In this document: piece by piece, positions 9,406-17,537 of the stretch
How positions within the stretch are numbered: the first letter of the stretch is position 1
Layout of the letters: each line of letters opens with the position of its first letter
Source: Helicobacter_B zhangjianzhongii
GTDB taxonomy: Bacteria > Campylobacterota > Campylobacteria > Campylobacterales > Helicobacteraceae
Assembly: GCF_030249855.1 (NCBI RefSeq)
Contig: NZ_JANURN010000004.1
Coordinates: forward strand, 62,001-126,000
Length of the DNA stretch: 64,000 nt
Direction of reading: 5' to 3'
Made by a program: the position numbers and the translations under genes
The notes under the pieces: model-generated
The model's input: the letters and a program-made list of their open reading frames with translations, nothing else
Told to the model about the DNA's origin: nothing
The model's database searches: none

Positions 9406-9440
9406 TTTTTTTTTTTTTTTGTTTTTTTTTTTTTTTTTTT
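9406..9440 (+). promoter_or_regulatory. T15-G-T19 tract before the chemoreceptor gene
   Basis: Fifteen T (9406-9420), one G, then nineteen T (9422-9440), ending 40 bases before the chemoreceptor ATG. Variable T tracts in Helicobacter promoters are known to tune transcription by length change. I infer the same here. The run could also serve as the U tract of a terminator for the upstream gene, though no strong stem precedes it. Confidence 0.6.
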
Positions 9441-9480
9441 GTTAGGATACGCGTTCATTTTGTCTTTTCAAGGAGTGTGT

Positions 9481-11469
9481 ATGGGGAGGAAAAGTATCTC
9501 ACAAAAGATCGCCCTAATCATTATGGGATTATTAGTGGCTATTTTTGTAGCCTTTCAAATCATCGGCTACATCTTGGCTAAAAAGGCGATTTTAGAGAGT
9601 GTGAGCCACGGCAAGCAAGAGAGTGTGAAAAATGCCCTAAGCTTTATTGATACATATTTTGATGCTAGGCTTGATTTTGTGCAAAGGATTGTGGCAGATA
9701 TAGGCGATGACCTATCGCAGCAAAATATCGCCCACTGGCTCCACTCAGCCTATACCTTTACTTCAATGGACGCACTCTACCTAGGCTATGCTGATAATGG
9801 CTTACTTATAAAAACAGATAAGCAATCTGGCAATAAGCCCTATATCCTAGATAAAAGCAAGGGCTTTGACTCGCGCACAAGAGAGTGGTTCAAAGGTGCG
9901 CTTGCCACAGGTAAGCCCGGCTTCACGCGACCTTTCCGCGATATTACGACCAATGAGCTTACTATCTCTGTGTATGCGCCCATTATCCGCGATGGCAAGA
10001 TAGTCGCAGTCGTAGGGGCAAATATCTTCCTAAAAGATCTGCAAAAAGCCTTTATGAGTCTCAAGACCTCTCCTAGCAACTCTGTCTTCTTAGTAGGCAC
10101 AGATGATAGAGGCACTTATAATCTCCTGCATTCTGATGAAAAAGTCCTTTTCTCCGAAGATATGCAAAAATACGAAGTCTATGATGATCTCTATGCACGC
10201 ACGCCCAAAGATCTCAATGTCATCTCTGGGATTTTGCACTATGAGTTTGAAGGTATCTCTAAAATCGCTGTATGTAATATCAACAAAAATGAATGGCTCC
10301 TATGCTCGGCAAACTCCGTTACAGACTTTGAAGAAGAGCTACACACCTATCTCATCTCACAAATCAGCTTTGCCACGATAGCGATTGTAATCACTGCTGT
10401 CTTGCTGTATTGGATCATCGTCTATCAGCTCCGCCATATCACGCCTATCACCAATGGGCTTATCCGGTTTTTTGACTTTCTTAATCACAAAGCCAGCGAT
10501 GCGGCGTTGCTGGATATTAAAACCAACGATGAATTTGGCAGAATGGCTCAGGCGATCAATGACAATATTAAGCATACTAAAAAGACTCTAGCCCAAGACA
10601 AGCACGCCGTAGAATGCACGCTACAAGTGGTCAAAGCCATAGAAGCAGGCAATATAAGTGCGCGCATAGATGCAGACCCCATAAACCCACAAGTCAAAGA
10701 GCTAGTCATCGCGCTAAACAAAATGCTCCAAGTCCTAGAATCCAAAATCGGTGCGGATATGAATGTCATTAGCGCGGTGTTTGCCTCCTACAATCAGCTA
10801 GACTTCACCAAGCAAATCCCCAATGCCAAGGGCAATGTCGAGATAACCGCAAACAAACTTGGCGATGAAATTATCCAAATGCTCAAAACCTCTTCAAGCT
10901 TTGCCGATGAGCTAACTAGCCAGAGCCAGAGCCTTGAAAGCTCTATGGGTAAGCTGCTTGATGGCACGCAGTCTCAAGCAAGCGCGCTAGAGCAGAGTGT
11001 AACAGCAGTGGGACAGATCAATGCTTCTATGCACAATGTCAGCGCACAGACAAACGAAGCCACCGCACAAGCACAGGATATTAAAAATATCGTTAGCGTG
11101 ATCCAAGATATAGCCGAGCAGACAAATCTGCTAGCCCTAAATGCCGCTATCGAAGCCGCTAGAGCAGGGGAGCACGGCAGAGGCTTTGCCGTGGTGGCTG
11201 ATGAAGTGAGAAAGCTAGCAGAGAAGACTAGCAAATCGCTAAGTGAGATTGAAGCAAATATCTCTATCCTTGTGCAAAGTGTCAATGATATTTCCGAAGC
11301 GGTCAATGAGCAAACCGCAGGGCTTTCACAAATCAATGAAGCTATCAATCAAATCCAATCAATCACACAAGAAAATGTCGGTATCGCTAATGATACTAGC
11401 ACCATCACCCAGCGCGTGCATACAATCGCCTCTGCGATACAAGATGATGTGCAGAAGAAAAAGTTCTAA
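9481..11469 (+). CDS. Methyl-accepting chemotaxis protein with Cache sensor
   Basis: A 662-residue transducer. Membrane segment 1 is at about 9-32. A periplasmic dCache-type sensor follows (about 35-285) with FDSRTREWFKGALATGKPGF, PFRDITTNELTISVYAPI and VVGANIFLKDL. Segment 2 is at about 293-317, then a HAMP-like region and a cytoplasmic signalling domain whose hairpin tip is at about 543-585 (EQTNLLALNAAIEAARAGEH, RGFAVVADEVRKLAEKTSKS). In many amino-acid-binding dCache domains the last strand carries Asp where this one has Asn, so the ligand is open. The ATG at 9481 follows AAGGAG at 9470-9475; an upstream in-frame TTG lacks a ribosome site. Transcription may vary through the T tracts just upstream. 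Confidence 0.9.
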   Translation: MGRKSISQKIALIIMGLLVAIFVAFQIIGYILAKKAILESVSHGKQESVKNALSFIDTYFDARLDFVQRIVADIGDDLSQQNIAHWLHSAYTFTSMDALYLGYADNGLLIKTDKQSGNKPYILDKSKGFDSRTREWFKGALATGKPGFTRPFRDITTNELTISVYAPIIRDGKIVAVVGANIFLKDLQKAFMSLKTSPSNSVFLVGTDDRGTYNLLHSDEKVLFSEDMQKYEVYDDLYARTPKDLNVISGILHYEFEGISKIAVCNINKNEWLLCSANSVTDFEEELHTYLISQISFATIAIVITAVLLYWIIVYQLRHITPITNGLIRFFDFLNHKASDAALLDIKTNDEFGRMAQAINDNIKHTKKTLAQDKHAVECTLQVVKAIEAGNISARIDADPINPQVKELVIALNKMLQVLESKIGADMNVISAVFASYNQLDFTKQIPNAKGNVEITANKLGDEIIQMLKTSSSFADELTSQSQSLESSMGKLLDGTQSQASALEQSVTAVGQINASMHNVSAQTNEATAQAQDIKNIVSVIQDIAEQTNLLALNAAIEAARAGEHGRGFAVVADEVRKLAEKTSKSLSEIEANISILVQSVNDISEAVNEQTAGLSQINEAINQIQSITQENVGIANDTSTITQRVHTIASAIQDDVQKKKF

Positions 11470-11477
11470 CACAACAA

Positions 11478-11500
11478 GCTAGAATCCACTAGATTCTAGC
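11478..11500 (+). terminator. Hairpin after the chemoreceptor gene
   Basis: GCTAGAATC and GATTCTAGC form a 9-bp stem with a 5-base loop, 9 bases after the stop. There is no T tract. It is also a member of the dispersed repeat family. Confidence 0.3.
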
Positions 11501-11538
11501 CCACGCACCAAAGAAGCAGCATTTAAGCAATTATCCCC

Positions 11539-11544
11539 TATAAT
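11539..11544 (+). promoter_or_regulatory. Promoter -10 box before the glycosylation island
   Basis: A perfect TATAAT 34 bases before the ATG of the UbiA-family gene. No clear box follows in the close-packed genes downstream until about 22685, so it probably drives the first part of the island. Confidence 0.55.
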
Positions 11545-11577
11545 CCGCGCTTATCCCTAGCCACATAAAGAGAATCT

Positions 11578-12491
11578 ATGCCCCTACTCACTCAATTTAA
11601 CGCTTTTATCACGCTAATGCGTCCGCACCAATACAGCAAAAATCTCTTCATTTTTGCACCTGCATTTTTTGGCTTTGGGCAGTATGAGCTAGGCGCAGTC
11701 GCGCTTGATTTATGTATCGCATTTTGTGGATTCTGCCTTGTGGCTAGCGGGATTTATGCCATAAATGACTGCCTTGATGCCAAGCTTGATGCCTTGCACC
11801 CTAGCAAAGCAGCCCGCCCCATAGCTAGCGGACTCATCTCACCTGCTCTAGGCTATGCCTTTGGCATAGCTCTTTTGCTCATAGGGGGGGGGGGGCATAT
11901 ATGATTGTGGGCAGAGATTTAGAGGCAAGCTCGCTGCTTCATCTCTACGCGCCACTGCTTATTTATATCATCATCAATCTCGCCTACTGCCTATATCTTA
12001 AGCATATTGCTATTGTCGATGTATTTTGCATAGCTAGTGGCTTTGTGCTGCGGCTTTGGGTGGGGGCTTGTGTGATTGCTATTGGGCTCTCACATTGGAT
12101 TGTGATCACGACCTTTTTGCTAGCGGTGTTTCTCGCCCTTGCCAAAAGGCGCGATGATATACTCCTGCTAGAGTCTGGCACAAAAGTGCGCAAAAATATC
12201 GATGGCTATAATCGCGTATTTTTGGACATTGCTATGGGGATTTCTGCCTCGCTTGTAATGGTGGCATATATCTTTTATAGTATCGATGAAAGCGTGAATG
12301 AACGCCTCCACACGCATAATCTCTACCTAACTTCTGTCTTTGTGCTGCTAGGGATTTTCCGCTATATGCAAATCACCTTTGTTTTGCACAAATCCTCTAG
12401 CCCATCAAAGATCCTGCTAACCGATCGCTTCTTGCAGCTTGTGATCCTAGCGTGGCTAGCAAGCTTTATCATCATTGGATTTTGGAGGTAA
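11578..12491 (+). CDS. UbiA-family phosphoribosyl-polyprenyl-phosphate (DPPR) synthase-like, phase-OFF
   Basis: Two frames (11578-11904 and 11901-12491) together give one polytopic protein of about 300 residues, split by G12 at 11884-11895. The N-terminal half has LMRPHQYSKNLFIFAP and INDCLDAKLDALHPSKAARP, the NDxxDxxxD metal-pyrophosphate motif with the following HP-K-RPIASG typical of decaprenyl-phosphate phosphoribosyltransferase (mycobacterial Rv3806c/UbiA). The second half has NLAYCLYLKHIAIVDVFCIA, SGFVLRLWVGA and FLALAKRRDDILLL, also typical. Known members transfer ribose-5-phosphate from PRPP to polyprenyl phosphate. Frame arithmetic shows G10 or G13 would restore the full protein; the present G12 gives a truncated product. 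It overlaps the next gene's ribosome site. Confidence 0.85.
11884..11895 (+). repeat. G12 contingency tract in the UbiA-family gene
   Basis: Twelve G. The upstream frame stops 9 bases after the tract, while the conserved continuation lies one frame over. One added G (or two fewer) would join them. Present state: OFF. Confidence 0.9.
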
Positions 12492-12493
12492 GT

Positions 12494-14551
12494 ATGAGAA
12501 ATTTTAGAGACAATCTCGCACTCTATGCCCTTATGGCAGTGTGCTTTGCAGTCTTTTGCTATATGGGGTGGCGGTATGTCGATGTGGAGTTTCTAGCTCT
12601 AACTAATGGCGATGCTATGCCCCAATTTTTGCAACTACAAAAGATGTCCCAAGGGCTTATCACGCTTAATATTAAGCAGTTTTTCGCCTTTGAGTTTTAT
12701 AACTATGGCTTTTTCTACTATGTGCTAAATCTCCTTGCCGCCCTGCCCTTTATCATCACAGACAATTACCCCTTGCAGATCTACGCCCCACGCGTGCTAA
12801 ACGCGCTTTTTAGCATAGCCAATCTTTGGCTACTCTATAAAATAGCTAGAATGTATCTTAGCGCGTGTAACGCACTTTTGCTGGTGGGGGTGTTTGTAGC
12901 TATGGCAGGATTCTGGCATTTAGGCTATGTGTTTAAGCCAGATGTCTTTCAAGCCTTTTTCGTGCTGGCTTGTGCCTACTATCTCTTGCGCGATAATTTT
13001 AGCTTTGGCAAGCATTACACGCTAGCGTGGATCGCTCTTGGGCTAGGCATTGGGCTGGCGAAGTTTCAGGCGATTTTGTTTATCCCTATGATGTATGCCT
13101 ATATCTGCCTGCCTGCTCTCTCTATGCAAGCAGGGCAAATACTCCTAGCACTAAAGCGGTGTGCGCTAGGCACGCTAGGAGTTGTCGCGCTATGGATTGC
13201 TAGCAATCCTTACCTTTTGCACAAAAGTGGCTTTAACGCGTGGCTTAGTATGTTTGAAGGCAATATGAACTCTAATGCCACTAATCACGGCGCATATACG
13301 CAAGTGTCTTTAGGCGATAAGCTTGCGATGATTGATTTCTACTATTTTGAGATGGTTGTGTTTATCGTGCTGCTGGTGTTGTGCTGTTATTTGCTGTGGC
13401 TAGGACTTGTGCGCGTTTTTAGGGATTTAGCTTTGGGTGAGATACACAAACAAACAATAGGTCAAAACAAGGATTCTAGTAAAGACTATTATGCTAGCGC
13501 AGTGTCTCGCGATGACGATAAAAAAATGGATTCTAGGATTTTTACCCAAAACGCAGAAATTCTACAAAGCAGCAATTCTACAAACGCGACTAGGCGGCAG
13601 GATTTGGGTGATAAAAATGGGGCTTTGCAAGGCGAGTCAAGGGCGCATACTTTGGCGTATGTAACCGCCGACTCGCCGCAGCAAAACAAGGGATACCGCT
13701 CGCCGCTAGGCGATGTTTCTTTAGAATCGCCATTTTTAGCCCCAAAACAAGCGAAGCGGTGCGGGCGTGAGCTCGCAGGTTTCTTTAGAAAGCCAATGCC
13801 AAAACCAAAAAAACCCCAATCTCTCATACCATTTGCCCCACTTGCAGTGGGGTTTTTCATCTCGCTTGCCTACCTGCTCTTTTTTGTCAATAAAGCGTGG
13901 GAAGCTTACTACTTTAGCACGATGGCTCTTGGCTGCGTGCTATATATCCCGCTTGCCCTAGCTTGTGCCAAAGCATTTATGAAAACTTCTAAGGGGGGGG
14001 GGGGGCAGCACAATGCAAAGCGATCTACACGCTATCAAACCGCTGTGCTATCACTCTTGCTTGCATTGCAGATTCTAGGAGGGTTTATGTCTAGTGCTTA
14101 TAAACAAGTCTTTACCAAATATCCTATCTCCCTAGATTCTGCGCACGCTCTAGCACAGGAGCTTACTGATCTCGTGCGCCCTTTTATCACTGATCCAAAT
14201 GCCACCATTTTTAGCGATAATGTGAATTTCTACTACCTATCACTTGGACTAAAGCCCACGCAAATCTATCAAATCTTTGGTCTGCCAAATGCTGATGGCT
14301 TTGTCTATGAGCAGTGGAGCAAGAAGCCCCACTCCCTGCCCTTTATCCCCAAAGACTTCATCATCTTAAGCCAAAATTGGTGGCTAGAAAGCTACAAGAA
14401 GCGATCCCATAGCGATACAGACACGCAAGCCGTGCTAGAAAAGCTCTTTAGCGGGGCATATCCTTATAAGCAAGTCGCCAAAAGTGCGCATTTCATCATC
14501 TTTGCCAATACTGATGAGCAGCATAGCAATATCACTAAACCAAAGGAGTAG
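12494..14551 (+). CDS. GT-C-type polytopic glycosyltransferase, paralogue 1 (phase-ON)
   Basis: About 685 residues with many membrane segments, of the PMT/GT39-like GT-C type that uses polyprenyl-phosphate sugars. The N-terminal loop after segment 1 carries acidic residues (YVDVEFLALTNGDAMPQF). Similarity to the next gene is strong (ENMYNSNATN-type region: FEGNMNSNATNHGAYTQVSL in both). Residues about 315-442 are a hydrophilic repeat-derived insert holding a full palindromic cassette (13600-13748). A G13 tract (13993-14005) encodes SKGGGGQ at about residue 500 and is in frame here. Start: ATG at 12494 after GGAGG, overlapping the end of the previous gene. The acceptor and sugar are unknown; the neighbouring DPPR synthase-like gene suggests a pentose. 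Confidence 0.75.
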   Translation: MRNFRDNLALYALMAVCFAVFCYMGWRYVDVEFLALTNGDAMPQFLQLQKMSQGLITLNIKQFFAFEFYNYGFFYYVLNLLAALPFIITDNYPLQIYAPRVLNALFSIANLWLLYKIARMYLSACNALLLVGVFVAMAGFWHLGYVFKPDVFQAFFVLACAYYLLRDNFSFGKHYTLAWIALGLGIGLAKFQAILFIPMMYAYICLPALSMQAGQILLALKRCALGTLGVVALWIASNPYLLHKSGFNAWLSMFEGNMNSNATNHGAYTQVSLGDKLAMIDFYYFEMVVFIVLLVLCCYLLWLGLVRVFRDLALGEIHKQTIGQNKDSSKDYYASAVSRDDDKKMDSRIFTQNAEILQSSNSTNATRRQDLGDKNGALQGESRAHTLAYVTADSPQQNKGYRSPLGDVSLESPFLAPKQAKRCGRELAGFFRKPMPKPKKPQSLIPFAPLAVGFFISLAYLLFFVNKAWEAYYFSTMALGCVLYIPLALACAKAFMKTSKGGGGQHNAKRSTRYQTAVLSLLLALQILGGFMSSAYKQVFTKYPISLDSAHALAQELTDLVRPFITDPNATIFSDNVNFYYLSLGLKPTQIYQIFGLPNADGFVYEQWSKKPHSLPFIPKDFIILSQNWWLESYKKRSHSDTDTQAVLEKLFSGAYPYKQVAKSAHFIIFANTDEQHSNITKPKE
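13600..13748 (-). mobile_element. Palindromic cassette, copy in reverse orientation
   Basis: Left end GGATTTGGGTGATAAAAATGG (13600-13620), right end CCATTTTTAGCCCCAAAAC (13730-13748). These are the reverse-complement ends of the copies at 20127-20230 and 26209-26313. The interior includes GGGCGCATACTTTGGCGTATG and the GATGTTTCTTTAG repeat. It is open in the host gene's frame. Confidence 0.65.
13993..14005 (+). repeat. G13 contingency tract in GT-C paralogue 1
   Basis: Thirteen G followed by CAG, in frame with both halves of the gene. Present state: ON. Confidence 0.9.
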
Positions 14552-14553
14552 TT

Positions 14554-16261
14554 ATGAACCCACAGAAATTTAGCCTTAGAGAATCTATCGTGCTATATGG
14601 CATTTTGCTTGGCTGCTTTGCAGTCTTTTGCTATATGGATTGGCGGTATGTCGATGTGGAGTTTCTAGGGCTCGCTAGAGGCGATGAAATGGAGCATTTT
14701 TTAGAGCTACAAAGTATTTATAATGGCTTTATCACGCTTAATATCAAAAAGATTTTCACCATTGGTGCATACAACTACGGCTTCCCCTACTATATGCTAA
14801 ATCTCCTTGCCGCCCTGCCCTTTATCATCACAGAAAATTACCCCTTGCAGATCTACGCCCCACGCGTGCTAAATGCGCTTTTTAGCATAGCCAATCTTTG
14901 GCTACTTTATAAAATAGCTAGAATGTATCTCTCTGCTAGGCTTTGCGTGGTTGTCATTGGTATTTTTATCGCGATGAGTGGATTCTGGCACCAAGGCTAT
15001 ATTTATAAGCCAGATGTCTTTCAAGCCTTTTTCGTGCTAGCGTGTGCCTACTATCTCTTGCGCGATAATTTTCGCTTTAGCAAGCACTACACGCTTGCGT
15101 GGATCGCCCTTGGGCTAGGTATGGGGGTGGCGAAGTTTCAGGCGATTTTGTTTATCCCTATGATTTACGCTTATATTTTTCTATGTGTGCGAGAGCAGGG
15201 CTTTTGGCGCAGTGTCAAGCGCGCGATTGTAGCGAGCTTTGGGGTCTTTGCTATTTGGATTCTCACAAATCCCTATCTCCTGCACCCAAGAGGCTTTAAC
15301 GCGTGGTATGCAATGTTTGAAGGCAATATGAACTCTAATGCCACCAACCACGGCGCATATACGCAAGTGTCTTTAGGCGATAAGCTTGCGATGATTGATT
15401 TTTACTACTTTGAGATAGTTGTGTTTATCGTGCTGCTTGCCGTTGTGGCGTATTATTGCTTCATCGCTGGCAAGCAGGCGTTTTTAGCCCCAAAACAAGC
15501 GAAGCGGTGCGGGCGTGAGCTCGCAGGTTTCTTTAGAAAGCCAACGCCCAAATCAAACCAAGTCTCACTACTCCCATTCACACCCATTGCCGCTGGGCTT
15601 TTAGTCTCTCTTATTTACCTACTCTTTTTTGTCAATAAAGCGTGGGAAGCCTACTACTTTAGCTCCATAGCTCTTGCTATCCTTGTGCTAAGCACACTTG
15701 GCACACTGCGTGTGTCAAAGCTTCTAGGGGGGGGGGGCAGTATTGCTTGCGGTGCTGTTTGTCCAAATTATCGGGGCTAGTATGAGCGGCTCTTATAAGC
15801 AAGTTTTCACCAAATACTACGCACAAGCGGATTCCAAAGCGACTATGTATGCCTTAAGCGATGAGCTCATAGAGACTCTGCGTCCGCTGATCCACGATAC
15901 TCGTGCGACAATTTTAAGCGAGAATACAAACTTCGCCTACCTATCACTTGGGCTAAAGCCCACGCAAATCTACCCGATTTATGGGCTTTCTTATCCTGCT
16001 GGGTTTGTCTATGAAGAGTGGGCTAAAGAATCTAGGGCAAATAGCTTTATACCAAAGGATTTTATTATCCTATATAGAGATAAAGATCGCTACGATACGC
16101 CCAAAAATGCGCAAGAGCAAGAAGCAAAAGACATCTACCAGAAGCTTATAAATGGCTCCTACCCTTATAAACAAGTCGCTAAAAGTGCGCATTTCATCAT
16201 CTTTGCCAACACTGACACAGAGCATAGCAATATCCTAACCCCAGCACCAAAGGAGCAGTAA
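14554..16261 (+). CDS. GT-C-type polytopic glycosyltransferase, paralogue 2 (phase-OFF)
   Basis: Tandem paralogue of the preceding gene, starting 3 bases after its stop. Long stretches are nearly identical (LLAALPFIITENYPLQIYAP, ARMYLSARLC, HYTLAWIALGLGMGVAKFQA). The first frame runs 14554-15780 and breaks at G11 (15727-15737). The second (15743-16261) holds the conserved C-terminal part (SGSYKQVFTKYY, FAYLSLGLKPTQIYPIYG). G10 or G13 would fuse them into about 570 residues. Only a 64-bp part of the palindromic cassette is present (15481-15544), identical to 13733-13796 of paralogue 1. The same GT-C role is expected, but acceptor specificity may differ because the N-terminal loop differs (LARGDEMEHFLELQSIYNGF). 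Confidence 0.75.
15727..15737 (+). repeat. G11 contingency tract in GT-C paralogue 2
   Basis: Eleven G followed by CAG and preceded by CTTCTA. One G fewer would restore the reading frame. Present state: OFF. Confidence 0.9.
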
Positions 16262-17502
16262 TGTCTAAACACCTAGCAAATTTCACCAACACTATCAATG
16301 CGCTTATCAAGCGATACCCCAAGACTAGCTTTGTGCTTTTTGCACTTATTATCGCGCGTGCTGCGTATCTTAGCTTTGGCGCAGCGACACTTGGGGAGTG
16401 GGCATCACTAGATATGCAGTGGTATCCTACAAAGCAGCTCTTTGGCTTAGGGGAGTTTGAGCAGGCTATAAACCCTTATATCGCTTATCTTAATGGCGAT
16501 GTATTCCTAGCAAATGGACCTAATTATATGCCCTTGATGTATTATGTGATGTTTCCCTTTGGCTTGCTGGAGTGGGAGGGAGCGAAGATCGCCTTTGCTT
16601 TGTGTAATATCGTGCTATTTTGTGGCACGATTTTTCTCTTTATACGCTATGGGATAAATCGCGCCTTTGTCTATGGCGCGGCTATACTTGCGGTGCTGGG
16701 CTATTGCTTTGGCAATGTGATTGGCAATGCCCAAAGCGCGATTATGATAGGCTTTTTCATAGCCCTAGCCTACTGCTTTAGGCATAAGCCTATTGTCTTA
16801 AGTATCGCCCTAGCTTTTGTGTGCATTAAGCATTCTTTCGGGCTGCCGCTTATGCTTGGATTTTTCCTAGCAGGATATAGGAGAGAAGTCATCGCAGCTG
16901 GCGTGCTAGTGGCTCTAGTTATATGTGCCTTTAGCTTACAGACCCACACAAGCCCCATAGACACCCTGCGCCTACTAAGCCAAGTCAATGCCGCCCATTA
17001 TGCCAGCGGCAGCGCATTAGGCGGTCCAAGCGATCTTTTCTCCCTCTCACAAAAGCTCTTCCACAATCCCATAAGCCCCATAAGTCTTATAATCCTAGTC
17101 ATTTACGCAAGCTTTGTGTGGATTGTCTATGCGTATAAACCAAGTGAAAGCGCGATCATTAGCGCGAGCATTGTGCTTTCACTCTTCACCCTGCCCCACC
17201 TAGGCTATGATGGCTATATGCTCTTTCTCGCCCTACTTATCGCAAAAGACTCTTACAAAGCGTTCAGCCTGCCTATGCTAGCCCTTTTAGCTATCACACT
17301 ATTCATCTACCGGGGGCAAAAGCTTAAGCCCTATATCGACTCCCTAAGTCAAGCAATTATGCAATTATTGAATGGGGGGGGGGCAGCACACAATACAAGA
17401 AACCCACTGGGCTATGAATATGGGCGTGCCATTTTGTATCGCTATGTGTGTGGGCTTTGCGCTTGTGTTTTACCTACTCTTGCTTGGCACGCGCAAAGAT
17501 AG
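16261..17502 (+). CDS. GT87-like (AftC/PimE-type) polytopic glycosyltransferase, alternative C-terminus
   Basis: A 413-residue membrane protein with about ten segments. It has the GT87/DUF2029 pattern: an acidic first loop (LDMQWYPTKQLFG), a YIAYLNGD segment, a NGPNYMPLMYYVMFPFGLLE motif and a later HLGYDGYMLFLALLIAKDS. GT87 enzymes use polyprenyl-phosphate pentoses or mannose. G10 at 17374-17383 lies near the 3' end. In the present frame the protein ends with a polar tail. One G fewer would give instead a 45-codon tail ending at 17518 that contains a clear membrane helix (FCIAMCVGFALVFYLLLLG). The full-length form is therefore probably G9/G12. The start codon touches the previous stop. Confidence 0.75.
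   Translation: MSKHLANFTNTINALIKRYPKTSFVLFALIIARAAYLSFGAATLGEWASLDMQWYPTKQLFGLGEFEQAINPYIAYLNGDVFLANGPNYMPLMYYVMFPFGLLEWEGAKIAFALCNIVLFCGTIFLFIRYGINRAFVYGAAILAVLGYCFGNVIGNAQSAIMIGFFIALAYCFRHKPIVLSIALAFVCIKHSFGLPLMLGFFLAGYRREVIAAGVLVALVICAFSLQTHTSPIDTLRLLSQVNAAHYASGSALGGPSDLFSLSQKLFHNPISPISLIILVIYASFVWIVYAYKPSESAIISASIVLSLFTLPHLGYDGYMLFLALLIAKDSYKAFSLPMLALLAITLFIYRGQKLKPYIDSLSQAIMQLLNGGGAAHNTRNPLGYEYGRAILYRYVCGLCACVLPTLAWHAQR
17374..17383 (+). repeat. G10 tract that swaps the GT87-like C-terminus
   Basis: Ten G followed by CAG. The present frame stops at 17502; the G9 frame stops at 17518 after a hydrophobic helix. Confidence 0.85.
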
Positions 17503-17537
17503 CAGCGCACAAAGCTAGAATCTAACAGGAGATCCCA

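Noticed and set aside
9439..9480. Upstream in-frame start for the chemoreceptor
   Set aside because: The TTG lies in the T tract and has no ribosome site. The ATG at 9481 has AAGGAG at the right distance.
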